In this document: in pieces, positions 11,868 to 22,629 of the stretch | How the letters are laid out: every line of letters starts with the position of its first letter | How positions within the stretch are numbered: position 1 is the stretch's first letter | NCBI RefSeq assembly: GCF_052324685.1 | Contig: NC_135225.1 | Span: 2,740,950 to 2,804,949, forward strand | Source: Brachyhypopomus gauderio | Lineage: Eukaryota; Chordata; Actinopteri; Gymnotiformes; Hypopomidae | Length of the DNA stretch: 64,000 nucleotides | Direction of reading: 5' to 3' | Made by a program: the position numbers and the translations under genes | Notes under the pieces: generated by a model | Seen by the model: only the letters and a program-made list of their open reading frames with translations | The model's database searches: none | What the model was told of the DNA's origin: nothing

Positions 11868-12756
11868 TTCACTCACAGAGACAACCTTAGTTGGGACAAA
11901 TGTCCTTTTGTAAAATGTCGGGGTCCCGACATTTTACTCTCCTTTCTGTCAGGACACTGAAAGCCAAGCATAGACAGATGTGAAGCAAAACACTAAAAGA
12001 CAATATAGAGAAATCATTAAACGTATACTTAAATTCCATTAAACTCCATGCTCATTCTGTCAGTGAGGAAGCAGGTAAATCCCGTCCCTGACCACCAGAG
12101 GTCGTCGTCTGCTGGTTTCCGGACATCCTAGCGCTGCTTATCATACTTGCCTAAAAATGCCTAATTAGGTCATTATATAAGGCGTCTGAGAATATCCAAC
12201 CCTTGCAACCCATCGCCAGCCTGTCTTTAGTCTGTCTTTAGTCTGCATACTCTCTCTGTGTATAACCCTGTGCCTGCTTTGTGTTTACTGGATCTTTGTC
12301 TCACCCTTTGGTATTGCTGCCTGTTGTTATACTAGATTAAACCCTGGCCTGTCTGTGCCCTGTCTCTACACCTCTTTACTTTCATTGTCCCCCTGCATAT
12401 GACCTGATGCATCAGTAACTTCATTTAACATTCACATCACTCTTATAAGTCAAAAGAAAAACATTTTAACTTACCCTAAATAAGGACTCAAGTGCAGGGT
12501 ATTCAGATATGTGAAATGGTGCATATAAGTGTGTGTGTTTGTATTAATAGATGTATATCGGAGCTTCATTTCCTGTGGACCTCCTACTTCCTCATTCGTT
12601 ACCAAATTTTAACAACTGAACAAGTCACCAGCTTCAGACAGAAGACACAAGACTCAATTTACTAGAATTGAATTAAGAGTGTATGTAACCAAGAAAAAAA
12701 TGATAATGAATGCAATTTTAAATACATAACTTAAAAACAATCTTCATCATTAGTAA
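11553..12756. other. upstream region of ocstamp with microsatellites
   Basis: Holds (CA)n at about 11573-11660 and (AAT)n at about 11826-11867. A segment near 12050-12410, rich in CTGTCT/CCTGTC words, looks like an interspersed repeat but was not classified. The missing first exon of the ocstamp-like gene may lie here; I could not see it. Confidence 0.5.
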
Positions 12757-12760
12757 ACAT

Positions 12761-13389
12761 TGTTGTGATTTTGGGTTTTTTGCTTAGCAATTAACATGCT
12801 TTGTTTATTCTTTTAACATAATACATAAGCGAAATGTAACCACTGTTTAAAAGAAGTGAAGTATAATCATTGTTTAATGTAGAAGTAAAATGTAACCATT
12901 GTCTAAGATGTGTCCGAGCTGTGAACCCCAGGGAGAGGATGTGAGCAGACCACACTGTAGAGTGAGATCTAAAAAGCAGAAGGCGTAGGCCTGATTGTGC
13001 CGACACTGAGGAAATATGAATCTACAGCATCTTCATGTATGGTGGCCTCTTTCCGGCCTCTCAGTCCATCGGCAGGGACCATAAGTCCATTGGGGGGGCA
13101 GAAAGAAGAAGTGTGGTATGTGTGGATGACATTACCATGTAAGGTATAGAAGAGTGGACGGAGGGGTGGAGAAAACAGTATATAACGACTGCGTCTAAAC
13201 ATACTCTTTGAGAATTCTCTGATGCACAGGTAGTGTTGGTGTCTCTGAGATTCTCCCAGAGATGTCTCTGTTTTAATAAAGGCCTTTTTGGTATTGCTAT
13301 AATTTTGGTATGGTGGTTCCTGCTATCTCCTTCCCATCAAACGAACACGCTGGGCTAAGGTGGTAGGTAGAAGTTTACAGCCCACAACA
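12761..13389 (+). repeat. 5' LTR of the retrovirus-like element
   Basis: 629 bp, beginning TGTTGT and ending ACAACA (perfect inverted hexamers). It contains a TATA-like TATAACG at 13181 and an AATAAA at 13275-13280, giving a usual U3-R-U5 order. By eye it is identical to the 3' copy. Confidence 0.9.
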
Positions 13390-13391
13390 GT

Positions 13392-13411
13392 TGGTGACCT
13401 TCCGACGTGAT
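13392..13411 (+). other. primer-binding site, tRNA-Trp-like
   Basis: Two bases after the 5' LTR the sequence reads TGGTGACCTTCCGACGTGAT. The 3' end of vertebrate tRNA-Trp predicts TGGTGACC-CCGACGTGAT, so the match is complete apart from a two-base insertion. This assigns the likely priming tRNA. Confidence 0.65.
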
Positions 13412-14337
13412 GGGAGGAGATAGATTTTTTGGAACACGTCTTCTAAAATACCGTTAGTTCGTCTGAGCCGGCTCAATTAAAGGTAAAGCAGAATACCTGT
13501 TACAACAAAATTTCTGCACATTTGTATAATTCCAAATTGTGATGAACTAATGGTGTTTGGTCGATGCTAAATTAAATAGCAATTAAAAAAAAAAAAAAAT
13601 TTATTATCTTTTTTGGTTTGGTTTAAAAGGTAAAATATATGGTTTAAAATGAAAAAGGGTTTCAGTCCCTAAAAGGAATATATAGGGTTGGAGTCCCTAT
13701 GAAAACAGGGTTGGAGTCCCTAATAGCCTAATAAGTGTTTCTTTGTTTCCTGGGGTGTGGCAAACCCTCCCGTTTGCCTGACGAGGCGACGGTAAGACCG
13801 AGCGGCGTTCTCGAGTCAGCTGGGTCACAGGCGTCCCGGGGACTTGAGGTACCCCCAAAATCGCTTGGTTTCGGACCAAGAACCTGAATTGATTGAGGGT
13901 GGTAAACCTTACGGTGTCAACAGAGCCCTCAATCTATTAAAGTAAGGTTGAAGACGACTGCAGGCGAGTATCAGTTTTTTTATCAACAACAATGGCTGGT
14001 GAGGAAATGCGAAACGTATGTAAAAGTTTGATGTAAAATGGTTGGTTTATGGTGTTGGTTTATGTAAGTGGAAAACATAAGTGTCCACATATATAGGAAC
14101 AAATGACTGTGACTTGTAAAGTAATTCATACAACTAATGTTATGAGACATTAAAAGTATGAGGTGACCAAGACAGGCAGGTGACGACTGTGTGTCTTTAG
14201 GTGACATCATTGACCATAAATCATCAGTCTCTCTGCAAATTAGAATAACTGAAAGAGCAACATGAGAATGTAGAAAGATTGAAGCGAGCGCAGTTAAACC
14301 GTAAAATAATCAATTGTGAAAGAGAACTAGCATTGCG

Positions 14338-14676
14338 ATGCAAAATATAAGTTTGTTGGCTTGGGCTATCGGGGAACAGGCCAGGAAGATAGCAGACAGT
14401 CAGAAAAATGTGCTACCTTATGATCAAGGCCCGGTAATGCCCACAGCTTCCTCACAGGAGAATGCCACTAAAACTCAGGGAGAAGTAAAAGGAATCTATT
14501 CAGTGGTTAATGTAGAAACAAGAACAGTCCAAATAGTTAAAAACCCCAATAAAGAGTGTAAAAAACCCATGTTCCAAATAGTTAAAACCCCTAACAAAGA
14601 GTGTAAAAAACCCCATGCAAATTCAGTCATTCGACAAGATGAGAACAAGCAGGGGGGGGAGAACTGCGACCAATGA
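14338..14676 (+). other. short ORF with internal tandem repeat in the element's leader
   Basis: A 112-codon frame starting with ATG after the 5' LTR. It includes two copies of an ~11-residue repeat (VKNPNKECKKP / VKTPNKECKKP) encoded by a direct DNA duplication near 14530-14615. The position would suit gag, but no matrix, capsid or zinc-knuckle pattern is visible, so no function is given. Confidence 0.25.
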
Positions 14677-15653
14677 GGAAGTGAATCTGAGCACTCTGAA
14701 GAGACTGAAAGAGAGGAAGTGGTGAACAACATTAGAACACACTGCACACAGAAGACAGGCAGGCGAGCAGAGGTAAAATAAATAAATAAATATAAAATAA
14801 AATAAAAAACGTGCTAATCCTGCTAAAGGAATTAAACTAGGAAAGACCAAGAAGGGAGTTAAGGGAGCAAGAAAAAGGCAAATAGACAATAAAAGTAAGT
14901 CAGGTTGTGCGGTAAGGGTTAACTGCAAATTAATAGGGACTTAGTGGAGATAGTTATAGATGGCGCACACACCGGGATAAGCGAAGTGAGTAAGTGACGT
15001 AGACATGCCAGAGTGAAACGGTGATGTATTTGGCAAGTTAAACTAGATAAGTTTTGATAAGATATTGGCTTTGGGAGACGTTAGAGGTGTGGTAGCACGT
15101 TGATGCACTGTCATACATTCATTGTATAGTTCTGCCTTCATTTGCCATCTCAGCTGTTTCTAGATTATATCTCATTATTGTCTGGGATTTAGTTCCTGGT
15201 TTTATATGCTCTGATCGTGGGTTATTGTGTTTGTGATCTTGTGTTTTTTCCCTCTGTTACTCTGGTCAGTTGGGTCATAAGTTTGTTTAGGTAAATGTTT
15301 AAAAGCTTTGCTGGTATTGGATTTTTACTGGTTCATCTAGCCTCCTTGTCCTTAGTTTGTTTTGGTGTCTGGTTATTACTGAGAGTATGATAGATGTTCA
15401 TGCATTATTAGTGTTTGAATCTGCCTGTCTAGCAGTTTTGTCTTCGGTTTAGGTTACTGACATACTCCCTTGCTACACATGTTTTTAGCAGTCTGGTTTA
15501 GTTAATAAGGTTCTGTTTTGTTTCTGTATCGCTAGTTGCTTTAGTTCTTATGGTGTTTTCCCTGTGCCCTGTGTTCTGTTAACATTCCCTTACATACAAA
15601 TTTCTCTTCCTTGCATAGTCACGGTGGACCTTCATATTCTTAGTGTTAAAGTG

Positions 15654-15967
15654 CACTGTAAAACCCAACAAGTTCACTGAACTCAAAAGTTTTGCTGTAA
15701 CCGATTACCTAAGAAATGTTAAGTTCATGTAATATAATTTTTAAGTACAGTTAACTTAAAAAAGAATAAAACTTTAAATAAAATATAAGTTTAGGAAAAT
15801 ATTATTTTTTAAGATATATATATATTTAAGTACTGCATACTACAATGCTTGAGGGTTAGGGGTCTTGCTCAGGGGCACCTCAGTCATGGCTTCGGGTCTG
15901 GGAATCTAAACTTAAAACATAACAAAAAGTTAAGACAGTGCAAAACCTTAATGCTGGGTTTACAGTG
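15654..15967. mobile_element. MITE-like segment nested in the retroviral interior
   Basis: Begins CACTGTAAAACCCAACA and ends with TGCTGGGTTTACAGTG, whose inverse is CACTGTAAACCCAGCA. This is a terminal inverted repeat of about 15 bp with one indel. No coding content. The target duplication is not clear. A short SINE-like stretch at about 15845-15905 lies inside it. Confidence 0.5.
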
Positions 15968-16362
15968 TAGTTTTCCCGCACCAGCCGCACTGTCCACCAT
16001 GTTTGTTCAAAAATCACAGTATGTTAATTAGATGGTTTTAACCAATAGGCATGCAGGAGCGCATTGTGTCAGACGCTCGGCAAATATTAAATGAAAAACA
16101 ATGAGTTTAGTGATTGTCTTCACTTGAAAATGCTGAGCTTATTGAGATTAAAACTTGAATATCATTGTATGAACTTTAATGTTTTAAGCTGTTTGAACTG
16201 TTTTGCAGTTTTGCTTACAAATAGAATAATCTTAATGAGTTCACCACACTGTCAGGGAATACAGTGTGAAGTTACTGTTTAAGTTAAGTGCCTTTCAGTA
16301 TGCAGCAAGCACAACTCACCTGCTACATGAAGTACCCCTCACTAGACATAATGGAGCATTAG

Positions 16363-16860
16363 GTGAGGCCCTCTGTTAAATGGCCAGTACATGCAGCATC
16401 CGCCATTTGTAAAGTCACATGGTTGGATAAGTCAACTCCCACAAGTTATCAGAGCCAAGCAGCATACATCCGGGTGTCCCAATGCTCACACCTTAACTGG
16501 TTTAGAAAAGAGTGTACGCAGGCAGTGTACGCGTACAGGGGCCCGCCCCAGACTCCTCAATATGTTCCCTATCTGCAACAGGGGTGGGAGTACCCACCAA
16601 TGAGATTTAACTCAAGTTTAAGAGGGAGGGGTCGGGCAGGGGGCAACGGTGGTCGGGGTTGTCCTGGCAACTGTGGTTGTGGCATGTCGGGGGGATGTTT
16701 CCTTGTGGGCAGGAGTGTTGCTGGTCGAGGGAGTGTCCTCAGAACGCCGTTGGACAAGGGAGGTCCAGAAGTCCGTATGTACCAGCACCAAACCAAAGCT
16801 GCGGCAGACCCCATGCTGTCCCTCACTGTCTGTACTCAAAAGGTTGTCATTTCTGGTTGA
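16363..16860 (+). pseudogene. unassigned Gly/Arg-rich open frame in the retroviral interior
   Basis: A 165-codon frame without an ATG at its start. It contains a Gly/Arg-rich patch (SLRGRGRAGGNGGRGCPGN). Such patches occur in some retroviral nucleocapsid regions, but no complete CCHC knuckle is present. It could be a gag relic or chance. Confidence 0.2.
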
Positions 16861-18724
16861 AACAAAGCAGCAACTCATTCAGCAATCAACTGTGTTTTAC
16901 CTGATGCTGATTCTGGGACCAAAGCCTGCATAAAGCTGTTCCAATGACTGTGCAATGTGGCCAGCAGCCCATTAACCACAACTTCCTCATATCAGAGACT
17001 GCACGTGATAACGTCCGCAAAAGAGACATTTTTTAAACTAGGAGCTACTGTGTTATGTAGCCCTCTAGGACTGGTGATCTCCACGGAATGGCCTCCCACA
17101 GTTCACATCTTCTGGAGTCAGACTCCTGCACTGCGAGAGGCGTCCACTCTGTGTTCATGGCCTGGGAGCTGTGGATCACTCTGAGCCTTGCGTCCTGCCA
17201 CCCGACCCACTGCATGTTACTTTGTTTTATGACCAATAGGGGATCCAGATTATGGGGAGGAATTTGAGGAAGAGCTACAGGATAAGGTATGGGAGATTGC
17301 AACCAGGGGCATATGGGTGGAGGCTGAGGGTGTGGTGGTCCCTGTGAGGCTGACACCTGCTTAGCGACACTGGAATGATTAGGAGAGCCACTATAGCATT
17401 GGGTAATAACTAATATTCCATGTGTGAGCTATGATAAGTCTTGTAATACTTGGTTTATTAAAACAATGTCATTTGTCAAAGTTATTCTAATGTGATATGT
17501 TGAGCAGGTTCCAGGAGAGAGAATGCTGCGATCATCTTGACCATAATTTAATTTTAGATCAGATAACAGCTTCTCTGGGGTCAGAGGGACCTCATGACGT
17601 TGGCCTCATCTCACAGCCACCAGCTGCGTTTGAGACACAGGCAGATTACTCTAGATGTTTCTGAAACACCCTCTTGTGGTTCAGAAAAAAGGGGGGGGAC
17701 AGGAAGGTGCTGATTTATTACATCAACTTGTTTAAATAAATAAAACAGCACACATAGTCACAAGAGATTCATTATATATTCTAACCAGTCACAGCGTCAT
17801 GGCTTTTGTAAAATTACAAATGTTCACACTACAGAAGGTTTTGTGTTTTAAAACTTAATGTTTTCACTTGAAGGAATTAATATGGCATGGTATGTTACAG
17901 GTCTGGCACATGAGTGTGTAACTGAGGTGGCATATGCAGCTAAATGGAACCCTGGGGTAGCGAACATGTGGACAGATTCAGGAGTCGAGATGGTGGTGTT
18001 GAATCAGGATTTGTGGTGGTAATGGAAGCTCAGGGAGATGCAGACGAGTTCTGGGTAGCACATTCAGGTAAAACTGGGTAGTACAATCAGCACAGAGGGC
18101 TGAGATTTTGTCTGTCATTGTAGCACTAAGGTGGGTGGAAAGCAAGAAAGTTAACATCTGTACACACTCTGCGTACGTGGTAGGAGTGGTTCATGTAGAA
18201 CTCTGTACAAAGAGAGTAGGTTACACCACTTCAGGAGGTAAATTCATTAAATGTTAAGATGTAAAAGGTGTTGTTACTATTGGTAAGAGTTGCTATCATT
18301 AAATGTTCAAGTTATCAAAAGGGGGCAGTTTAATACAGAGTTAATGCAGCTGCAGACGTGGGTGCTAAAAAAGGCAGGATATGTTACAGGAGCCCATCAG
18401 ATGGTTTGCAGGGCAGAGGACAGTGGTCTCCTCTGCCATAGGATTCAGAGCTACGTTAACTACAGGAAAAATGTTGTGGTTCAATAAAGGTGGTAAATGG
18501 GGTACGGAGGTTTGGAAAGGACCTAATGTGAGACCGATTGATTAATTCAGTGTTGTCTGAAGCACACGAGGTAGCAAAAATGAAGGACAATGTGTTACTG
18601 GTCACATCCACACTTAACTGACTTAATAGCAGACTGGACTGAAAATGTGAATATCTGTAATGCACATAACTTGTGTTTTAAGACCAGGTCTAAGCAAGTT
18701 TCCTGGGCAATAGGAGCCAGGAGA

Positions 18725-19140
18725 GGAGATCCAGACTGACTACACTGACATGTTAATACCAGTACGGGGACTAAGGTATTTGTTAGTGACTGTGGATAAA
18801 TTCTTATGTTGGGTAGAAGCATTTCCCACCAGGCCAGAGGACTCTAAGTGGGTCTGCAAAATGTTGATAAAATTACTGGATACTGCACCATTGTATAATA
18901 AATGAAGTGTACTCAGATAATGGGATGCACTTCACTACCTAGGAGCTAAAATTTGTGGAACAAAATTTGGGTTTGAGACACAAATATGGGTTGGTTTATC
19001 ATTCTCAATCTCAGGGTAAATTGGAAAGGATAAATGGTAACAAAGGATAAAGGAAAAGATATGTGCACAAATGTATGTGTTTGTATTGTTGGCCAGAAGA
19101 TCTTCAGTGAATTTTGTTACAGGATTCACTCCGTATGAAC
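18725..19140 (+). pseudogene. retroviral integrase core, decayed
   Basis: Read with frame changes and stops, the translation shows the order of a retroviral integrase core: a DYTD segment with the first acidic residue, then RYLLVTVDKF and WVEAFP, then a (S)DN-like second-acid motif near 18915, then a YHSQSQGKLERINGN segment carrying the glutamate, and finally FVTGFTPYEL near 19110-19140. Several in-frame stops (for example near 18902 and 18942) show it is non-functional. Confidence 0.65.
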
Positions 19141-19588
19141 TCATATGACAGTGAGAAGTTTTCGGGGGCCCCCCAACGCGCTTGCGACATCCCACAGGAA
19201 AACCACAAGGTTGTACAAATAATGGTAAAATGCACAAAAAAACTGTCTGTGAAGCTTATTCTGTCCAGGTGGAAGGAGGAGTCAGAATCAACGCCGTGAG
19301 CAGATCCACCAATCACCAAATCATTGAGAAAACATCACACGCCATCCAATTGAAGGGCAAAGAAGAAATGTGGTATCACTTCAACCAGTGCCGACCATCA
19401 GAAACATCCCTTGAGCGCGCAGAGATACGGAGCTCTCAAACAACGAGTTAAAATAACACTAGAGCTGGGGCACGTTAAAGGCCTAGTTTAACATTTTGTT
19501 TATTGTTGGTTTATTGTTATTTGTTTTTTGTTTGTTTCTGTACTATTATTAAAGTTGGCACTAATGTGATGATTATTATGTAACAGAA

Positions 19589-19822
19589 TGTTAACGGGCC
19601 GCCCAATGGAGGATGGGTTTCCTTTTGAGTCTTGGACCTCCCAAGGTTTCTTCCTATTCCCCACCATCATAGGGAGTTTTTCCTTGCCACTGTCGCCTTT
19701 GGCTTGCTCACTAGGGATCTGGACCCGTATGATTGTTAACCTTGTAAATCCTGTAAAGCGATTTGTGACAACATGTGTTGTGAAAAGCACTATACAAATA
19801 TATTTGATTTGATTTTGATTTG
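19589..19822 (+). repeat. L2-tail-type interspersed repeat
   Basis: Ends with AAAGCACTATACAAATA followed by TTTGATTTGA repeats, the typical 3' tail of fish L2-like non-LTR elements. A clearly related copy lies on the opposite strand at 33265-33482, sharing the TTTTTCCT-type and CTTGCTCA-type words. Confidence 0.7.
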
Positions 19823-20113
19823 AATGTGAAGCCATAAAATGTTTGTCTCACCAGGACATTCAGGGGACTGCCCCCTGTGTATGTGGGTCCATGGTGGGTC
19901 AAGGCCTTTATTATCTTAATAGTAACTAAAATTGTTGTTGTATTCCATGCGTAAGAAACTTAGTGTGATGGTTTATCAGCACAGTGATTGAACAGAGGAA
20001 TACTCAGGGACAAGCAGCTATGATGTCACTGTTGTATCATGGGGAGTCAGATGAGAGGGTAACATTGGAAGATATTTTGTGATCTCTGTTTTCTCAGAGA
20101 TCAAGAGAGGGTC

Positions 20114-20742
20114 TGTTGTGATTTTGGGTTTTTTGCTTAGCAATTAACATGCTTTGTTTATTCTTTTAACATAATACATAAGCGAAATGTAACCACTGTT
20201 TAAAAGAAGTGAAGTATAATCATTGTTTAATGTAGAAGTAAAATGTAACCATTGTCTAAGATGTGTCCGAGCTGTGAACCCCAGGGAGAGGATGTGAGCA
20301 GACCACACTGTAGAGTGAGATCTAAAAAGCAGAAGGCGTAGGCCTGATTGTGCCGACACTGAGGAAATATGAATCTACAGCATCTTCATGTATGGTGGCC
20401 TCTTTCCGGCCTCTCAGTCCATCGGCAGGGACCATAAGTCCATTGGGGGGGCAGAAAGAAGAAGTGTGGTATGTGTGGATGACATTACCATGTAAGGTAT
20501 AGAAGAGTGGACGGAGGGGTGGAGAAAACAGTATATAACGACTGCGTCTAAACATACTCTTTGAGAATTCTCTGATGCACAGGTAGTGTTGGTGTCTCTG
20601 AGATTCTCCCAGAGATGTCTCTGTTTTAATAAAGGCCTTTTTGGTATTGCTATAATTTTGGTATGGTGGTTCCTGCTATCTCCTTCCCATCAAACGAACA
20701 CGCTGGGCTAAGGTGGTAGGTAGAAGTTTACAGCCCACAACA
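20114..20742 (+). repeat. 3' LTR of the retrovirus-like element
   Basis: 629 bp, TGTTGT...ACAACA. I compared it along its length with 12761-13389 and saw no difference. AATAAA lies at the equivalent position near 20628. Confidence 0.9.
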
Positions 20743-20746
20743 ACAT

Positions 20747-21480
20747 GTAGCCTTATTTAATTGTAATTAAGGATAATATTTTTCATCATATCTTGTGAAT
20801 GTGCTACTATTTGTAAACACACACACAACACAGTGTACAAATACAAAACACGATTATGTAACACAGATAATGTGCTCTGCAAGTACAAAATGCAATGCAA
20901 TTACTGAAAGTGAAATGCACGTAATTTCAAATGCAATTACTCCAAACACAAATGTAATTACTGTAAATACAAATGTAATTGTCAGATTTGGGGCAGTTTC
21001 TGATACATCACACTGGACAAATGTAACATTCAGAATGTTACATCTAGAAAGGCGCTATTTAATTCATTCATTCATTCATTCATTCATTCACAAATACAAC
21101 AAAAAGGAAAGCAAGAGAAAGTTAGCCAGCTTGCTTAGTTAAAGCATAAAGCATAGTTTTCCAATAACCCTGTGTCATGATTTGCAAATAAATACATCCT
21201 GTTCTACAAGTGCACTATGTAATTTTGGGAAACCTGTGACCTCTCTAGTAGAAATATGCATGAAACATACAGAAGGTTTTGTAATGTGGGTAGTACTGCA
21301 TTCCGTTTCCCTCAGCAGATTTACAATATCTGATGATTGCAAGTGTGTTCATGTTGGAGTATTAAAAAAGAACTGGATCAGATGATGGAAATGTTCTCTG
21401 AGGATGTAAGTGGATTATCTAGTGTTGTAATCACATCCTTATCAACATAATGTTGGATTTATATTTGAGACCTAAATAAC
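20747..21480. other. intergenic, no gene recognised
   Basis: Contains an (ATTC)n run near 21061-21090 and several TGTAATTAC-type words near 20900-20980. No coding feature is visible. Confidence 0.5.
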
Positions 21481-21906
21481 TGCAGTAATCTGCTTCCTTT
21501 CATCTCTGCCATCATCAACAACTTCTTATCCTCTGGACGTGTACCAACTTCATTCAAGACCGCCAGGGCAGTGTTAATCCCAAAGAAGACCACACTCCAC
21601 AGCTCCAATATAAGCAATTACACACCAGTATCTTTCTTTCCTCTCAAAGGTTATTTTACTGAGCAGCTTACAATCAAATATCTCTTTCTCTCATCCAGAA
21701 CAAACTCCACAATCCCAATGGCCCTCATAGCAGTAACAGAGAAACTCCATGCTGCAAAAAGCTGCCAAATTGTCATCCGTCTTGATTCTTCTGGACTTTT
21801 CTGTTATGTTGTTCCCTATTTTTGAGAACACCCATCATTGTTATCTGAAGCTGCTTGTAGCCTGGGCATAACTGGCCAACTTTGGACAACAGTTGTCATT
21901 CTCAGC
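21481..21906 (+). pseudogene. L2-like LINE reverse transcriptase fragment, left part
   Basis: The translation shows LINE RT landmarks: FLSSGRVPTSFKTARAVLIP, then SNISNYTPVS, then a weak AVTEKL...RLDSSG segment and LGITGQLW. These correspond to the usual GxVPxxFKxAxVxPLxKK and NYRPIS blocks of L2 elements. Stops and small shifts are present. The fragment is cut at 21906 by the Gypsy element; its 3' part resumes at 28058. Confidence 0.7.
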
Positions 21907-22547
21907 TGTTACGGCCCTGCGTGCCTTGTGTTGTTGTTATTGTTGTTGTTGTTGTTTTCTCCTGCTCCGCTGTCGTCCTCGAGATGCCGCCGCACCCTCT
22001 CGTCCCTAACTCCTTCGCCACGCCTTTATCTCCGGACTCCAAGGTGATTGGTGGACAAGACGTGACGCGTGCCATCAGCCGGATAAAGACCGCGTAGAGC
22101 CGGCAGGGATGCGGTGGGGGAGAGTAGAGAGCAAGCATTGTGCGATACTGTTGGTGTTTTGTGTCTTTGACCGATTTGTGTCTGTGTACCGATTTGATCT
22201 GGTTTTCCGATATTGATTCTGGTTTTTGCCCCATTTGGTTCTGGTTGCCGAATATTGTATATAGCTGTACAAAGTCACGTTTTGTAATTATTGTACATAA
22301 TATTTGGTTTGGATGTGGTTTGGGTGAGTAGGGAATTCGACGCTCTTTTATTTGTAGTTTTGTATTTTTGTTGGATTGTTGTTTATTATTTTGAGCACTG
22401 TCGGTTCCTGAGATATTACCCTCCACTATGCCTACTATGTAAAATAAATGCACATATATGAATACCACCCCCATTTACTTCCGCATATTTTCCCTGAGTT
22501 CGTCTTCGTTGCTGTTATACCCCTCTAACCTAGACCGGGACGTAACA
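21907..22547 (+). repeat. 5' LTR of the Gmr1-like element
   Basis: 641 bp from TGTTACGG to CGTAACA, with inverted TGTTACG/CGTAACA termini. It contains an AATAAA near 22443 and TATATA-like sequences upstream. It ends with ...CTCTAACCTAGACC where the 3' copy has CTCTAGCCTAGACC. Confidence 0.93.
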
Positions 22548-22551
22548 GAAT

Positions 22552-22563
22552 TGGGGGCTCGTC
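22552..22563 (+). other. primer-binding site, tRNA-Pro-like
   Basis: TGGGGGCTCGTC, four bases after the 5' LTR, equals the first 12 bases of the well-known tRNA-Pro primer site used by gammaretroviruses. Confidence 0.7.
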
Positions 22564-22629
22564 TTTTCTGTTGGGGGGGGTGTGTTTGTGTGTTTTATGG
22601 GTTTGTGATTGGACCTGTTTGATAGCGTG

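Larger units (their letters stand above)
12757..20746 (+). mobile_element. endogenous retrovirus-like LTR element, decayed interior
   Basis: Complete insertion: ACAT target duplications at 12757-12760 and 20743-20746 flank two 629-bp LTRs. A primer-binding site follows the left LTR and a purine run (AAGAGAGGGT, 20103-20112) precedes the right one. The 6.7-kb interior has no long frame. An integrase relic is recognisable at 18725-19140. A MITE-like segment (15654-15967) and an L2-tail repeat (19589-19822) are embedded. The 4-bp duplication fits gamma- or epsilon-like retroviruses, but no env or intact pol supports a class. Segments at 13389-14340, 14930-15650 and 17400-18690 show nothing I can assign. 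Confidence 0.85.

Noticed and set aside
12791-13202. Minus-strand ORFs of 71 and 77 codons, repeated at 20144-20555
   Set aside because: They occur twice because they lie in the two LTRs; antisense, short and without motifs.
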